A stretch of 64,000 bases of DNA from Chrysopilus asiliformis (lineage: Eukaryota > Arthropoda > Insecta > Diptera > Rhagionidae): assembly GCA_964034945.1 (NCBI GenBank), contig OZ035963.1, positions 37,764,361-37,828,360 of the forward strand, read 5' to 3'. The notes beneath the pieces were generated by a model, which saw only the letters and a program-made list of their open reading frames with translations, did not search any database and had not been told where the DNA came from. Position 1 is the stretch's first letter; every line of letters starts with the position of its first letter. Below, one piece after another: positions 43,890-56,220 of this stretch. Position numbers and translations under genes: made by a program.

Positions 43890-45483
43890 CAGGAAAACGT
43901 TTTGGTTTCGGCTCAACATAATTTCAAGGCCAACGGTCGACTTGTTAAAAATCTGGGTTTATACTTAGGTTTTCAAAATTCGAAAAAAATGCATGTTGAG
44001 AAAAATACACTAAGGGGATTCATACAATTGCAGAAAAACCTCTTAAACCGCGTAAACTACATAAATTTACCAGTGTCAAAATTTGTATGGAAAATCTTTT
44101 ACGCGACCCTCGTAAATTGACTTGACGGTTTTGGTGTGCAAATGACCTCGTAAAATTACGCAAACTTCAAAAACGGAGATTTAAAGAAATTGTGAAATTC
44201 AGCTGCATCAATAAGAATTTCTTTTGTGCTAGTTGTTTCCATATTTTAATTAATTGTGATGTTAACTGATTCTCGGCATTTTCAACCTCTAATTATTATT
44301 TAAAGGGTGGGTTCATAAAACACTCTCCGTAAAAATACGCAATTAGTGATTTAGTATGGTACCATGAATACCCTGTTTTAATTTCTGTGAGATTTTTACA
44401 TTTTCTTTGCGTCTGCAAAAAATCTACATATCCTTTGATATACATAAGTAACGATTTCTAAAAGAATGTTGCAGCCGGAGCATTCCAAAATTGAAAAGCT
44501 ACGCAGGTTCTAGTAAAATCTAAATATATTTTGCTATACATATCTAACAATAGTTCTAAAAAAAAATTTGCTGCCGAAGTATTCCAAACCGCTACGAATA
44601 CAAAAAAATATTCCAAAAATTTTAGGGATTATTTAGTTCGACATTTCTTGATTTACAATGTATACATTTTATTATTCGATAAGTCTGCAAAATAAACTTT
44701 AAATAAGATCAAATACAATCAAAATCTTCTTTAAATATTGGTTAAATTGTTTCAATATATTTAATTATATCTTTAAGTTGACCAGGACAAACGAAATTCT
44801 GAGGGTTTCGAGAAAATATCGAGGTTCGACTTATCAAGGATAATATAAGAAAAGGTTGATAATGAATATTGATGCATTATCTAGGGTTGTATAAAATTAG
44901 CACCTTAAAATTGTTCGTGATTAGAGACTAATATTTTTGAATTCGCATTTTTGCGTACACAAATAAGCGATTGATCAGGTCTGAATTTCGTTATCGCGAC
45001 TTCTACTCTTTCGATTTAGTTCCACTAAATACTAGCAAATATTCGACTTATTGAGGGGCTCTTTCCAGTTTTTGAGGTACATAGAGTAAGACCGGATAGT
45101 TTAAGGGATTGAAAAAAATGTCGAGAGGAGTTTAATACTCTGTATTAGTTATTTGGCTACCAAATATCTATTATTTTTAGGTAGGTAACTCTTCCCACGT
45201 TTCTGCAGTCAAGTCCAAAAATTCGCTAAATGCGACATTTTATGTTTTTATGTCTCATTTATATATATAATAAGATTTACGAGTAGATGCCAATACCTAT
45301 CGTTTGACGTATAAAAATAAAAAAAAAAATATATCAAAATGGCGGCTATTTAAAAAAACAAATATAGAAATGTTGTTTCATTGATAAATTTGAGGAAATT
45401 ATATGTTTTTTTTTGAAAAATATCGTTTATTATGCATGGGTCTCTCAAAACCTTCCTTTGAAGCGGCACCGCCACATGTAACT
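43890..45483. other. AT-rich intergenic DNA
   Basis: 44030-44160 repeats (c/t)gcgtaaa and ctcgtaaa motifs loosely. No gene is seen. Confidence 0.4.
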
Positions 45484-45617
45484 TACACCCTGATTCTGAT
45501 AGCCGTGTCGTTTCCGACAAGAGTTATTTGACGTGTTGTTGTTAGTGGTCTTCTACCGACAAAAATAGGTAAAACGACTCTGGTTGAAAACGACTCAACT
45601 ATCAGAATCGGGGTGTA
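45484..45617. mobile_element. MITE, 134 bp
   Basis: Inverted ends TACACCC(T/C)GATTCTGATAG lie at both borders. cgtgtcgttttc / gaaaacgactc pairing continues inward with mismatches. Confidence 0.8.
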
Positions 45618-45808
45618 AACCTGCAAATTCTCTTGGTTAATATATTTATTCCAAAGTTATATACCAGCAAGTTTTGGTAAGTATTTTCTTGACCGTTCTG
45701 GTCAGCGTTTTTCACCAAAAAAATATACCAAAAATTTTAAACAGCTACTAAATTTTTACTGTCAAAGATTTTCCCGATTATGGTTTTTTTTTAAATTTCT
45801 ATAAAGAT

Positions 45809-46100
45809 GTGTATATATATACATTTCGTTTCCAACTACTTCAAGCACTCTTCAGACTGATAGAATCAAATAATGTCCTCTTAAAAAATAAGTTGGACGA
45901 AGACATACTAGGTAGATCCACATCTTCATCTCCGAAAATGATGGATTCTCACAAAACTCGTTACATCGGGCAATCCATGAAATTGTTCTCGGAGGGGCTA
46001 CCAACGAAACCATCTGAAGGCAGCTACTCGAATTGGGCGTGCCTTTCGTTGAAATGAGAATAACAGCTCTTGCTCTGCTACTCTTGCACATCCTTGATTG
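45809..46100. other. Open frames on both strands, unrecognised
   Basis: An 82-codon plus frame (45809-46057) and a 79-codon minus frame (46091-45852) overlap. Composition is more balanced than the surroundings, but I recognise no protein. It could be a fragment of a mobile element or an exon. Confidence 0.25.
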
Positions 46101-47650
46101 GAATTAATATGGGATTTTGTCTCTGTCTTTCAGACCACCTCTTTGGTTAGAACGCGTGCAAATGTGAGACCACATTGTTTAGTTATTTCCATAGTGGGGA
46201 CATCGTTTACGGAACTTTAGTTAGCATCACTGGGCGCTATGGTAAGTTTTCTGCGAGATTTGTAAGGGGAGTGAAAATAAATGATGGCGTTGATTTTATC
46301 CGCCCCTCGTGCTAAAGTCGTGTTGTGAAATTTTTGTTAAGTATGTGAATAATCTCGCGGGTTGAGTGGTGAGTTCAGCTTCTTTTTCACCATTGCCGTG
46401 ATAATATTGTGCCAATGCTGTTTGTGACCAGTGGCAAATATGTTGGGACATGTCGGTTGTTTAGAAAAGTGAATGTATTTAAGGAAGGCTTTGCAGGGTA
46501 CGAAGCTTTTGGCGTTGCAAAGCTGATCAAGGGTGTTTGATGTGAAACTCTGATGAAGAGGGGTGCGATTGCGATAACGCTTCACATGCCAGGAGCGGGA
46601 ACGGCACCGGCAGCGGTAACTCGTAGTCAACTTGTAAGCGTGCGTAGATATTTTCACTGTTTTCACGTCGAGTTGGCCGGCGATTGTTTTTGTGAGGGTG
46701 TGAAATTTCCCAATTTTCCATCAAGAGGTCGTCGGGAAAGCCGGTTAAAGGAGAGAAAATCACACATTTTTTTCCACATAGGAGCAAAAAAAAAAGATAC
46801 GACTGGGTGTGCACTGTTGTGGACTTACTTTTGTATTTAGTCGTGTTGGTGTGCCTAGTCGCGGAGAAAACTTTCGCATGTTTGCCGCAGTCGGCGGTTT
46901 TGAACTGGAAAGTTTACTGGTATAGTGTTAATGATGTTTGGCGTGATGTGCGGTGTGACTTTTAAGCGACACTGACACGCTGTCATAGGATTTGTAGGTT
47001 TATGCTGGTGGTGCCGTGTCCTGGCGCTGTTCGTTAGAAAAAACTCTCCGCCTGATAAGGAATTTATGTAAAGTGAACAGTTAGAGTTAAGAACGGATTT
47101 ATGTGCATATGGATGTTTCTGCTTTCGTCGCGACGGCGTCTCTCTGCTCAACTGCATTAGTGTGAACTGATTGAGATTTTCAGTTTTCCGCTCTTTATTT
47201 TTTATCCGATATAATGATTCGATGTCGTTGCCACTACTATGCTGCGCTGTGTATTTTGTACGTTGCAGCTTTCAGCTCTGCCTGTCCATTGATGGTTAAT
47301 GTGGTTACTTCTTTTCGTCCGTCAGGTATCGTCATCACTTTTAGAGCGCCGGCTGGTGTGGTGAAGATTTTCTGATTTCTTCCTGTTATTCCGATATTTC
47401 ATGACTTTTTTTTGAAGGCCGTCGAGAGTCAAACGATCGGGTCAAATTTACATGCGGTGCGGGTCAAATCAACACGATTTTTTACGTGGTCGGGTTTTTT
47501 GTCCGCATAAGACAATAAATTTTAATAACTAGTTTTTGTGAAAGCGAAAAATCTTTAAGAACGGTATCACTCACTGCATCGGAACCAAAGAAGCGCCGAA
47601 AGATATTTTAGTAAATTTCGAATACTTTTGAGTGAAGTTTTTTAGTGTTA
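46101..47650. other. GC-richer island, possible promoter/first exon of a host gene
   Basis: This 1.5 kb is visibly richer in G+C than the DNA on either side and lacks TIR repeats. Several ORFs of 95-109 codons occur on both strands (46666-46337, 46814-46527, 46553-46840, 47157-46855), none recognised and mutually overlapping. The pattern fits a promoter and 5' UTR, but no exon can be proven. Confidence 0.35.
47214..47375 (+). CDS. Hypothetical 53-codon ORF with signal-peptide-like start
   Basis: It starts MIRCRCHYYAALCILYVAAF and continues SSACP: a short basic N-terminus, a hydrophobic core and small residues before a possible cleavage site. It ends TGA at 47373-47375. A possible donor (gtcag/gtatcg) lies at about 47325, so it might be a first exon. 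No family is recognised; chance openness is quite possible. Confidence 0.2.
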   Translation: MIRCRCHYYAALCILYVAAFSSACPLMVNVVTSFRPSGIVITFRAPAGVVKIF

Positions 47651-48905
47651 TCTAAATAAATTCTATGCAATCGGAATTCTATGCTACGTTGTCGTTATTT
47701 ATATAAAATGTAGCACATAGGATTTATGATAAAACTAATGTTGCAGAGTGATAGTTATATGGATGCTGTATAACATTTAAGACAAGTTGTGGTGATGTGT
47801 AGCAAAAAAAAAAAATATACATACATAATATGTGTGTATCTACATACCATAAAGTGGGAAACAAGTGCTCAAAAGGTGTAAAAATATATACTTTTAGAAT
47901 GTAAGAATGGTTTTTTTTTAAATAATAATAAGTTTTTCCGTATAATGGATATAAGTGAAATTGTGAGTAAATTAAGTTTCAATTGAGAAATAAGAGTATG
48001 AGTTATATTTCAAGTTTAAAGAGAAATTAATTGGATTTAGTAAATAAATTTATATCCTAAATATTAAAGGCAAGTTTTCTACATTTTGTAATAAGTCTAT
48101 ACTTTTTTAGTGTATACGTACCCACTCATATTGTTTTAAAAATTAAGAAAATAATTTGACACATTTTTAATAAAACCTTTAAAATAAATCGGGTTTTTTC
48201 CTTATCGCTAGGGAATTTTATAACCAGTATCGAGTAAATATGCGATATATTTTAATGTGCAAATAACACTTGAGCCGATATAAAAATCTTAAGGAAAAAT
48301 ACACTTGTGACTAAAGAAAACCCTTAAACATGAATGGGCTGTTTTCTAAAATATGACTTCTATTTAAAATGCAGACTTGTAGACTTGTTTAAGAGAACAT
48401 GAATCAAACTAAAAATGTGCCATTAAGCAGCTTGTATTCGTTTTCATTCTATAAGGAGTACCTGAAACTCAATATTGAAAAAAAAACGAATTCGGAAAAA
48501 AACGTTCCTTTTCGGTGTCAATTTTAACTCCATCGAAGTAATTGTTGATGCCACATCTTCATCGCTGTTCAACAATTTTTCAGTGATGAATCAACGTAAA
48601 AAAATAAATCAATTTTTAACCAATGCTTGTTTTCTACAAGCATTTTAGATGTCTTGATATTTTTTTTCTTATTTTGCAAGGTAATATTGGTTTTTAAAAA
48701 CGTATCTTGCATGTACCTGCAAGCTGTTAAATTTCTATAACACCGTGTGAAGTCTTTACACTCAACTTTGTTTTTAGGCGGTGTTAATTAGTTCCCGGAT
48801 AGGATTTCTGTTGAAGCAGTGCAAATATGTCGCTGCTAATTCGGATAACAGGCATATCTTTATCTTTCGAAATTGAGATAAGCTCACCATTTGAATACAT
48901 ACTAA
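47651..48905. other. AT-rich intergenic DNA
   Basis: No gene or repeat is recognised. Confidence 0.45.
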
Positions 48906-49021
48906 CAGCCCAATTCTGGCGACTGTCAGTCTCCGATGACTAGTCACAGCTTGGTCTCAAGTGTCGCAAATTCTATGGACTCAAGATCTGACTAAAGTGT
49001 CACAACGCCAGAATAGGGCTG
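48906..49021. mobile_element. MITE, 116 bp (CAGCC..TTCTGGCG family)
   Basis: The ends are CAGCCCAATTCTGGCGACTG and CAGCCCTATTCTGGCGTTGT inverted. It is a relative of 38449-38548. Confidence 0.78.
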
Positions 49022-49279
49022 AAAGTGTATTATTTCACACTAAGAGCACATACGGTATACACTGGTCGACATGACTTTCTTTGTTTTGAATTTAATAACT
49101 GTGCTTACATAATTGAGGTATTCTACAAATTGAATACTTTGAGAAAAAAGAGTTCACTTGACATAAGTCAATTTTTTGACAAGTAAACTTTTCCCATTTG
49201 ATAGCTTGGCTTCTAAAGGAAATTTTTTTCTACAAAGAAAAAATGCGACATTTGTGAGGTTTTTCTATATTTAACAATA

Positions 49280-49671
49280 GTTGCGTTTTTTTAATGTTCT
49301 GAAGCAGTTCAGCACAAGCTTTCCATACAAAATCCTGCACCACCTTTTCATCTCGGACAGCGTTTGGAACAAAGGGAAATTTTATGCGGTAATGTACGGT
49401 CATGAAATGCTGCTAACTTCAACGCAATAATTCTAACATTTTATTTTCTATTAGTGGATTTTCTGTGGGTGGTTAGTTGGTTCTGTTCGAATACCAAATA
49501 ATTTTAAACGTGGGAGATTTCGAATCGTGAGTATAGCACGAAAATATAACGATAAAGGCCTACTGATGTATCCAACGTGAAGTCAGTTGCGATTGAATTC
49601 CATGAAATTTCCCACTTACTCCGGATCGTTTTTTTAATGTTCTGTGTTCTAGATCATTAAAAAAACGCAAC
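49280..49671. mobile_element. TA-flanked MITE, 392 bp
   Basis: TIRs GTTGCGTTTTTTTAATG(T/A)TCT are flanked by TA (49278-79, 49672-73). A short extra hairpin lies at the right end (49628-49671). Confidence 0.85.
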
Positions 49672-50378
49672 TAATGCATAGGCGATGGGACATATTAAGA
49701 TTTTATGGTTTTATCAGATGAAAGTGGTTATTAGTGTAAATTTTAATTGGTTGAAGAATGTAAAGTTATTTTCATTAAAAATTTTTTTGGCACTTTTTTT
49801 GAGTTTGGTCACAAACAGTGAATTTAACTCTTATTGGTATATCGTGAAAGAGTCTTAGCACTTCTATCTCGACCTCTGCTGTTGATGACATGCAATGAAA
49901 AAATCTTGCGACCATGAAAAACCTGTATATATGCGCAGAAAGTGCGAAAAATTACTACGAAACCTCAATTCGGACGGCACAGTCTGACCTTAGGTGTAGT
50001 CCAAAAGATAAGGAGAACTTTCATTTCAGTTAACTAAAACTTTAAAAACGAAAATAGTGAATAATTCTTTTTTTTTCTTGGTCGCATGCGATTTCACAAA
50101 AACCTATTTCGTCGAAAGCCAGTTTTCAGAAGTGCTAATTTGGCACTAAATGCTTTTGATAAAATCAGATTTGCTCAAATCATTAATAGGATTTTAATAT
50201 TTTTCAAGTGGTACGTATAACAATAGGTGATTTATATATCAATATATAATGCATTTAATGTCAATCGAGATTACCTTATAACTTGAACTATTGTTTGTTG
50301 TATCTTTAATGACAATAATCTTTGATGAATATTTAAAAAAAAAATCACATTCTTTTAATAACTAAAAGTTTTGATTAA
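49672..50378. other. AT-rich intergenic DNA
   Basis: No gene or repeat is recognised. Confidence 0.45.
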
Positions 50379-50940
50379 CCCTTGTGTGAACACCATCCCA
50401 AAACATCATTGTCATAATTTTTTAGTTTGTTATAAAATATAATAAAAGAAAAAAATGCAAGTGATGAAATTTAAGAAATGATTGATTTTGCTTTTCGTTG
50501 AGGCAAGAAAAACATTTATAGAAGGCATGACAATGCTGTAAGCAAACTGGCTTCGTACATTCTACTCAAGGAAACCGAGTTTTCCGAAAAGTTTTGTCAT
50601 GTGTGTGGCAAAAATGGCAGTACCTTTTTTTTCAAACACAATAGTGCCACTTGTTCCTGGAGTTGAAGCTGTTGTAGTTGGCTATCACGAAAAAAGACAT
50701 TTCCAAACAAAATATAAGTTGGTCTAGCCAGACCAGTGTGTCCATCAAAAGGATGCCAGCTTTGTTTATTTGATAAAATTAAAATCCAACTAAATAAATT
50801 ATTATTTTTTCAAGGAATGCGTTAAAAACATGTTCCTCTAGAAATTCATGAAATATTATTAGCTACCATCATATTTTCCATGAACCAACAACATTTAAAG
50901 TTGAAATTGGTCCGGCCAGCCCATGGTGTCCACACAAGGG
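50379..50940. mobile_element. piggyBac-type non-autonomous element, TTAA-flanked
   Basis: TTAA (50375-78 and 50941-44) borders inverted ends CCCTTGTGTG(A/G)ACACCAT. TTAA targets and CCC ends are the piggyBac signature. The interior (about 50500-50665, plus strand) holds a broken coding piece with CHVCGKNGSTFFF, which could be a remnant of the Cys-rich C-terminal domain of a piggyBac transposase. Confidence 0.85.
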
Positions 50941-50967
50941 TTAATGAGACTAAAGCAATCGCTTTTT

Positions 50968-51048
50968 AGCTCTGAAAAAGTCGTGTGTTACAACAGAAAT
51001 CTTTAAAATAGCTCTGAAAAAGTCGTGTGTTACAACAGAAATCTTTAG
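50968..51048 (+). repeat. Tandem duplication, two ~41-bp units
   Basis: agctctgaaaaagtcgtgtg followed by ttacaacagaaatcttta is repeated back to back. Confidence 0.95.
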
Positions 51049-51049
51049 A

Positions 51050-51240
51050 ACCACCATCCGAAAAATTTCGTTCATCAGATTTATAAAAATACTTCATTAT
51101 TTTAAAGTCGTGCTCTTTTTCATTAAAACTAGGAAAAGCTCTATAAAATACAAGAAAAATCATTTGGTCTATTAAAAACTTCATTTATTTTAAGAAAAGT
51201 ATTCCATGAATTTTAAGACGATTTTATAAATCCTATAAAC
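51050..51240 (+). repeat. MITE-family fragment (ttcgttcatcag type)
   Basis: gaaaaatttcgttcatcaga through aatcatttggt matches the reverse complement of 55318-55500 closely. Confidence 0.7.
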
Positions 51241-51767
51241 TTTTTTCATTGAAAATTTTGATTGTTATTAAAATCTAGCGTAATGGGTGAGTCTTATAAA
51301 TATTTGTAAATATGAAGTCGGCGCAATAATAAATAGTTTGTATGCAAGAAAATGGCAATAAGTCATTTTGAGACTTTTTTTTGGTTTAAGATGTGTTATA
51401 CGGATATAGCTTCGACTTCTTATTTACATTACGCTATAGTTTTTAATAATAATCAAAATTTTTCTTGTTGTCAAATATAAATTTTAAAAATTATTTTTTA
51501 CTTTTTAGCGCGTTAGTTGTTTTTAACATTCTTTTTTAAAGTCGATTCTATTTTTTTCAAATTTTTTTATATCATTTTTTTCAGTGAAAAATAAATTATC
51601 TGGTAAACAAACTTGTAAATCAATTGTTGCTCAATAATGCTCATTCGCGAGTACTTATATATTGAAATTTTTTGGGAAATTCTCTGCAATTTTTTAAAAA
51701 TAAATTTTCGCCAACTTTATCGGAAAATTTTTAGTGGGAGTAGGGAGGAACGATGAGGGAAAATCCT
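51241..51767. other. AT-rich intergenic DNA
   Basis: No gene is seen. 51480-51560 and 52080-52190 share aaattattttttagcgc-like and ttaaagtcgattcta-like pieces. Confidence 0.4.
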
Positions 51768-51943
51768 CTCTCCATTCTCCCTCACCACTCTTTTTCCACG
51801 ACACAGTTCCTCGACCCGCACCGCCACCCCCCTTCCACCACCTTTTTTTGACTTCCCCTCCCCATTTCACACTCAAACTCTTCCCATTCTCATACTCCCA
51901 TCACCTTTCACACATTCCGTACCCTTCCCACCCTTCCTTTTGA
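51768..51943 (+). repeat. Pyrimidine-rich tract, 175 bp
   Basis: It is strongly C/T-rich on the plus strand with scattered A and few G. Frames open on both strands here are low-complexity (Pro/Ser/His or Gly/Lys/Trp) and not convincing genes. Confidence 0.85.
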
Positions 51944-52324
51944 ATGGTTGAAGGAGTTAACAATATTTCTGATGTGTTCAGAACAATAGAAAATTATCAA
52001 ATACTCATGCTCTTGAGTACTCATAGAATCAAAATTTTTCAGGTAGTCCAATTTGGTCATACTTGATATACCAAATTATAAATTTTAAAAATTATTTTTT
52101 TAGCGCTTTAGTTGTTTTTAATATTTTTTCAGACTTTTTTTGAAGTCGGTTCTATTAATTTTTAAATTTTTTTTATTTCATACTTTTTAGTGGAAAATAC
52201 GAGTCGAATTGAGAATCTTTTCCTTTTTGGAAATCGGTTAAAAAGGAAGAAAGAAACGTTCAAATTATTATTGGTAGCTAATTAAAGCAATTGAAGGGAA
52301 CATGTGGTTGGCGCAAGATGAAAT

Positions 52325-52735
52325 GGAAGTGTATCCTGTGTAAGTAAGTGAATCAGTAAAGTCTATGTACAAAGCAAAAGTAAGTGAATTTGATAATAGT
52401 AAAAAGGATACCAATACCACAGAAATCGATCTCAATTAGGAATAACATAAAACCAACGTGATTTTTTTATGATTTTTGACGATTGATAAGTAAAGTTTTT
52501 TCATAAATTTTATAAGTATATTTCATAGATTTTATTAAAATACGTCATAAATTCCATTAAAACTTCATGATATCTATGAAAAACTTCATAAACCCTATGA
52601 AAATCGTTTCATAAAAATAATCAATTTTTTATCATAGGTTCTGAGACCACACTTCAATGGTTTCAAATCATGCCAAAATTTTCATAGACTTGATTAAGTT
52701 TTGTATAGATAATACGAATTATTTTTCTGAGTGTA
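52325..52735 (-). repeat. MITE-family copy ending CTGAGTG, inverted to 54740-55055
   Basis: The right end ttatttttctgagtg has the same terminal motif as the 272-bp MITEs. tgaaaaacttcataaaccct, ggttctgagaccacacttca and agtaagtgaatttgataata recur inverted at 54740-55055. Confidence 0.75.
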
Positions 52736-53029
52736 CGAGCTTTAAGATTTCAGTGCTCTTCTCAATATCGCACGCTGGACTAATTTGAATTAGCCCACCC
52801 GAGCGGTCATTTTTCAGTACAAAATGCTCTCTATTTTTGGCTCTTTTGTACTGAAATATAACCGTCAAGGTAGGCTAATTCAATTTAATCCAAAGCCAAA
52901 TGAATGAAACCAGTCGTTTTGTTGTTGTTGAATTGTGCTTACATTGTTGTGTTACAATGCAATTCATGTGGAGATTCTATTTTTTGTCTGGAAAAACGAA
53001 ATTCCTTTCAGCCAAAATTATAAAAAAGT

Positions 53030-53400
53030 CGGTGCATCTGTCTGTCCTACGTATCTTAAATAACTTAAGAACGCGTTGACCTAGCGACTTGAATATTTTT
53101 GTAAATATAAGGGATACCTCCGACGCATTTTTTCTAAATACAGTTTTGTGAAAAGTTCTCGAAAATTTTGCGTTTTTAGCTTATCTGCTTTTTTGCTTAA
53201 CCGGTTTTTACTTATCTCTACCGGTTCTTAACAGATTTCAAAAAAATTAAGTATTTCAATAATTTCTCGGCAACTATGCGCTTTTGGGGCAAAAATGCAT
53301 ATAACCAAATTCAAAGAAAATGAAGTATCCTGCATTTTTCTCGTTAACAGTTTTTCGTATCTTTTATGATTCTCGAGGTCTTTGAAAAAATAGTATTTTT
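53030..53400 (+). repeat. Diverged DINE-like segment
   Basis: gcatctgtctgtcctacgta is followed by aacgcgttgacctagcgact and tgaatatttttgtaaat, as at 20990. ORFs inside are not convincing. Confidence 0.5.
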
Positions 53401-54739
53401 TACATATTTTTTCCGAAACTAAATTGCAGAGGAAGGTTTTGTGTTGATAACATTTGATATTATTAAGTGATAACATTCATTACCATTCTTAAACTACTGC
53501 TAGAATTTTCAAAAATCGAAATAAATAGTTTTATTGTGCAAACCTACGTAGTGGGAGCTTTCGATTAAAAAAATTGTTAATGTGAACAGCACATGACTTT
53601 CTTATACAAAATCTACATTCTTGTGTAAAGAGACATTCTTGTGTTCGAAGAGAAATCCAAATAGTTACATTCAATTCTTGCGTACATTCTTGTGTACAGA
53701 GAGAAATCCAAAAATGAATATACCAGACAGTGGACTCTTCTGCAATGATTGCCTAAAAATAGAGAATTTTTCCTATAATTTTGAGAAAATTTCCTTCATG
53801 GGAAAAACTCTATTTAGGTGTTTTTGGGGTTGCTCACTTCGATTCTGGCCTGTCTTAAAACTAAAAAAAATTACATACCTTCTAACCCTTAAGGCTAATC
53901 GGGCTGTTGTTGCCACTAAGAACTAAGATCGACTCCAAAAATTGTTGCCAAACAGATTAACCATAGACACGGCTCTTAGAAGCACCAAAGCTAAGTTCTT
54001 TTATGGCTCAAATTGGATTCCCTATTTTTAAGCAATCGCTACAAAAAAGCCCACTGTCTTACGTGTTACTATTTTTTGTAGAAATCTATCCTATTCTTTG
54101 TGTCCGTGTACAAACTGATTTTGTGCGAAACTTGACAATAGAAAACTTAATGAAATAAAAAAACTTAATAAATAATTTCAAGTGAAACCACTATTGTGAC
54201 AGATGAAAGATAAATCGAGATAATAAATAATTTTAAACACATACTAAAAATTAATAAAAGCGGTAAAATTTCTTATACTAAAAATGCTGATTTGGAAAAC
54301 ATTACAAAAATCGTAAATAGGAATTAGTCGTATTAAGATTTTAATTAGATTTTTTTCTACGCCTTATATTTTACAACGATTTTATTTAGCGTAAATTTAA
54401 CGCTACTCCCGAACAGCAGAATTTTAAATACGCTATTAATGAACGTGGTTTTAAATTATTTTTTTCTTTTTAGTGCTTTTTTTCCTTTTTAGTTTCGGTT
54501 AAAAGTCGGTTTTATTTTTTTTTTTAAATTTAAACATCCAAATGTCGAAATATGCAAATATGCAGTGATATGCAAGAAAGGTAAAAATCTGGAAAAAATA
54601 ACAATACCAAGATTTAAAAAAACGAACTTTCCAAAATTTCATTTGATTCAAAAAGAAAAAAACCAGTCATTCACGCTATATCGAGAGTATTGTTTGGGAC
54701 AAAAGTGAATCGCCGTCTCTAACGAGTATTTTTGCAGCC
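53401..54739. other. AT-rich intergenic DNA
   Basis: 53580-53650 (gtgaacagcacatgact) resembles 61270 and the inverse of 63450-63480. A 101-codon ORF at 53621-53926 begins in that repeat and is unrecognised. Confidence 0.4.
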
Positions 54740-55055
54740 CATCGGGTTATCAGTATCTTTTATAAAACTTTATAAAGTCTATGAAATTTAGGCGTGATTG
54801 GGAACCATTGAAGTGTGGTCTTAGAACCTATGACTAAAAATTCATTATGAAACTATTTTCATAGAGTGTGAAGTGTGGTCTTAAAACCTATGACTTTGAT
54901 TCATTATGAAACGATTTTCATAGAGTTTATGAAGTTTTTCATAGATATCATGTAGTTTTTTGAATTTTATGATAATATTTCATTGTGGTATTTTATATCT
55001 TTCTACTATTATCAAATTCACTTACTTTTGGTCTACACTTACACTATCCTGTTTT
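54740..55055 (+). repeat. Inverted partner of 52325-52735, with internal duplication
   Basis: It carries the same blocks as 52325-52735 on the other strand. A segment of about 58 bp (gaagtgtggtctta...ttttcatagag) is present twice in tandem (54811 and 54870), once in the partner. Confidence 0.75.
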
Positions 55056-55071
55056 TTTTTAATTCCTGACA

Positions 55072-55118
55072 GAGCTTAGGGGAAGATCCTTTAATACCGA
55101 AGCACAGCTCTGGATGAT
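55072..55118 (+). repeat. Dispersed 50-bp module (agcttagggga family)
   Basis: Same module as 18974-19025 (opposite strand) and 63496-63542. 55119-55310 beside it has atgaaggaattcctaaactt and gtctt/aatgt pieces that are unrecognised. Confidence 0.8.
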
Positions 55119-55317
55119 CGGAAGAACGAAAGAAGATGTCGGTTTATGTTCTCCTTAAACTTCTGCGGGTTATAGTCCGGGGGAATACATTGGATGGTGA
55201 ATCATTCCAAAGTCTTGTTGTTCGCGAAATGAAGGAATTCCTAAACTTTTCTGTACGAAAACGGGGAGGCTCAAGGTAGAATATAGGTCTTGTAGATGCT
55301 GAGCATGTCATGAAAAA

Positions 55318-55500
55318 AATATGCGATTTATGAATCCGTCCTAAAAATTATCAAATACTTTTTCTTAAAATGAATGAAGTTTTTCATAAACCAAATAATT
55401 TTTCTTGTTGTTTACGGAGATTTTCCTAATTTCAATGAAAAAGAGCACGTATTAAAAGTAATGAAGTATTTTCATAGATCTGATGAACGAAATTTTTCTG
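55318..55500 (-). repeat. MITE-family copy ending CTGAG
   Basis: The reverse complement starts CTCAGAAAAATTTCGTTCAT and matches 51050-51240. Confidence 0.75.
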
Positions 55501-55754
55501 AGTCTAGGTAACAACCATTTTAATAAAAATTTCGAATAAAAATTTTCGAAGAAATTTCTAATGTCAAACCAAAACATTTGCCTACCACCAATTACTAATC
55601 GGATTAGCCTTTGACTTTGGCAGCCTTGTATTTGAGAATAGCCTGAACAGAGAAAAATTATAATAAAATAAAGAATCGCAATTTTTCGAAATTGATCATC
55701 TTCCTTGTGCTTTTATCTGGAAAACTTTGCTTCATGATTTAAAAAAAAAAGATA

Positions 55755-55900
55755 TCTGTTGACAGAATTTCTATTGGAATATCGCGGCTTATAGGTCTGC
55801 AAAAACAAAAAATAATATAACAAATATTATATAATTTTTGTGGATGTTTCACATCCAATTCCCCTCAACAGGTCAGACATGTTTGCCCTGAAACCCCGTC
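55755..55900 (-). repeat. Dispersed repeat (cgacctgttgggg family)
   Basis: The minus strand carries agacatgtctgacctgttga, gatgtgaaacatccacaa and gcagacctataagccgcgat, matching 62606-62718 and 63000-63198. Confidence 0.75.
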
Positions 55901-56039
55901 GATTTTTTAGTTTTATGGGAGATGATTTTCATTTTTACAAGCTTTCATTAGGTTAATTTGTTAGTTTGCATTCCACTCAAATTTTTCACTTATACGTAAC
56001 TTTGATGGCAATGCAATATGTGTGTAAGCAATCTACCTC

Positions 56040-56220
56040 TCCTCTTGCCTGTTAACCCTTATCCAAGTATCTCCTGAATAGTTTGAGCAAATTAGACGCG
56101 GTTTGTGAAATTGGGTAAATTGTTTACGACTAAAAGCCACTAAAAGCTACCATTCCCCTTGCCTTTAAATCCCTCTCCTGCTATCTCCTCGACCAATAGA
56201 GCAATTCTAGTAAAAAAAAA
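56040..56220 (-). repeat. Dispersed repeat (as 34480-34990)
   Basis: ccctctcctgctatctcctc and gagcaaattagacgcggttt match the array at 34480-34990. Confidence 0.65.

Noticed and set aside
51694..51943. Overlapping ORFs in the pyrimidine tract
   Set aside because: Low-complexity translation of a compositionally biased tract on both strands.
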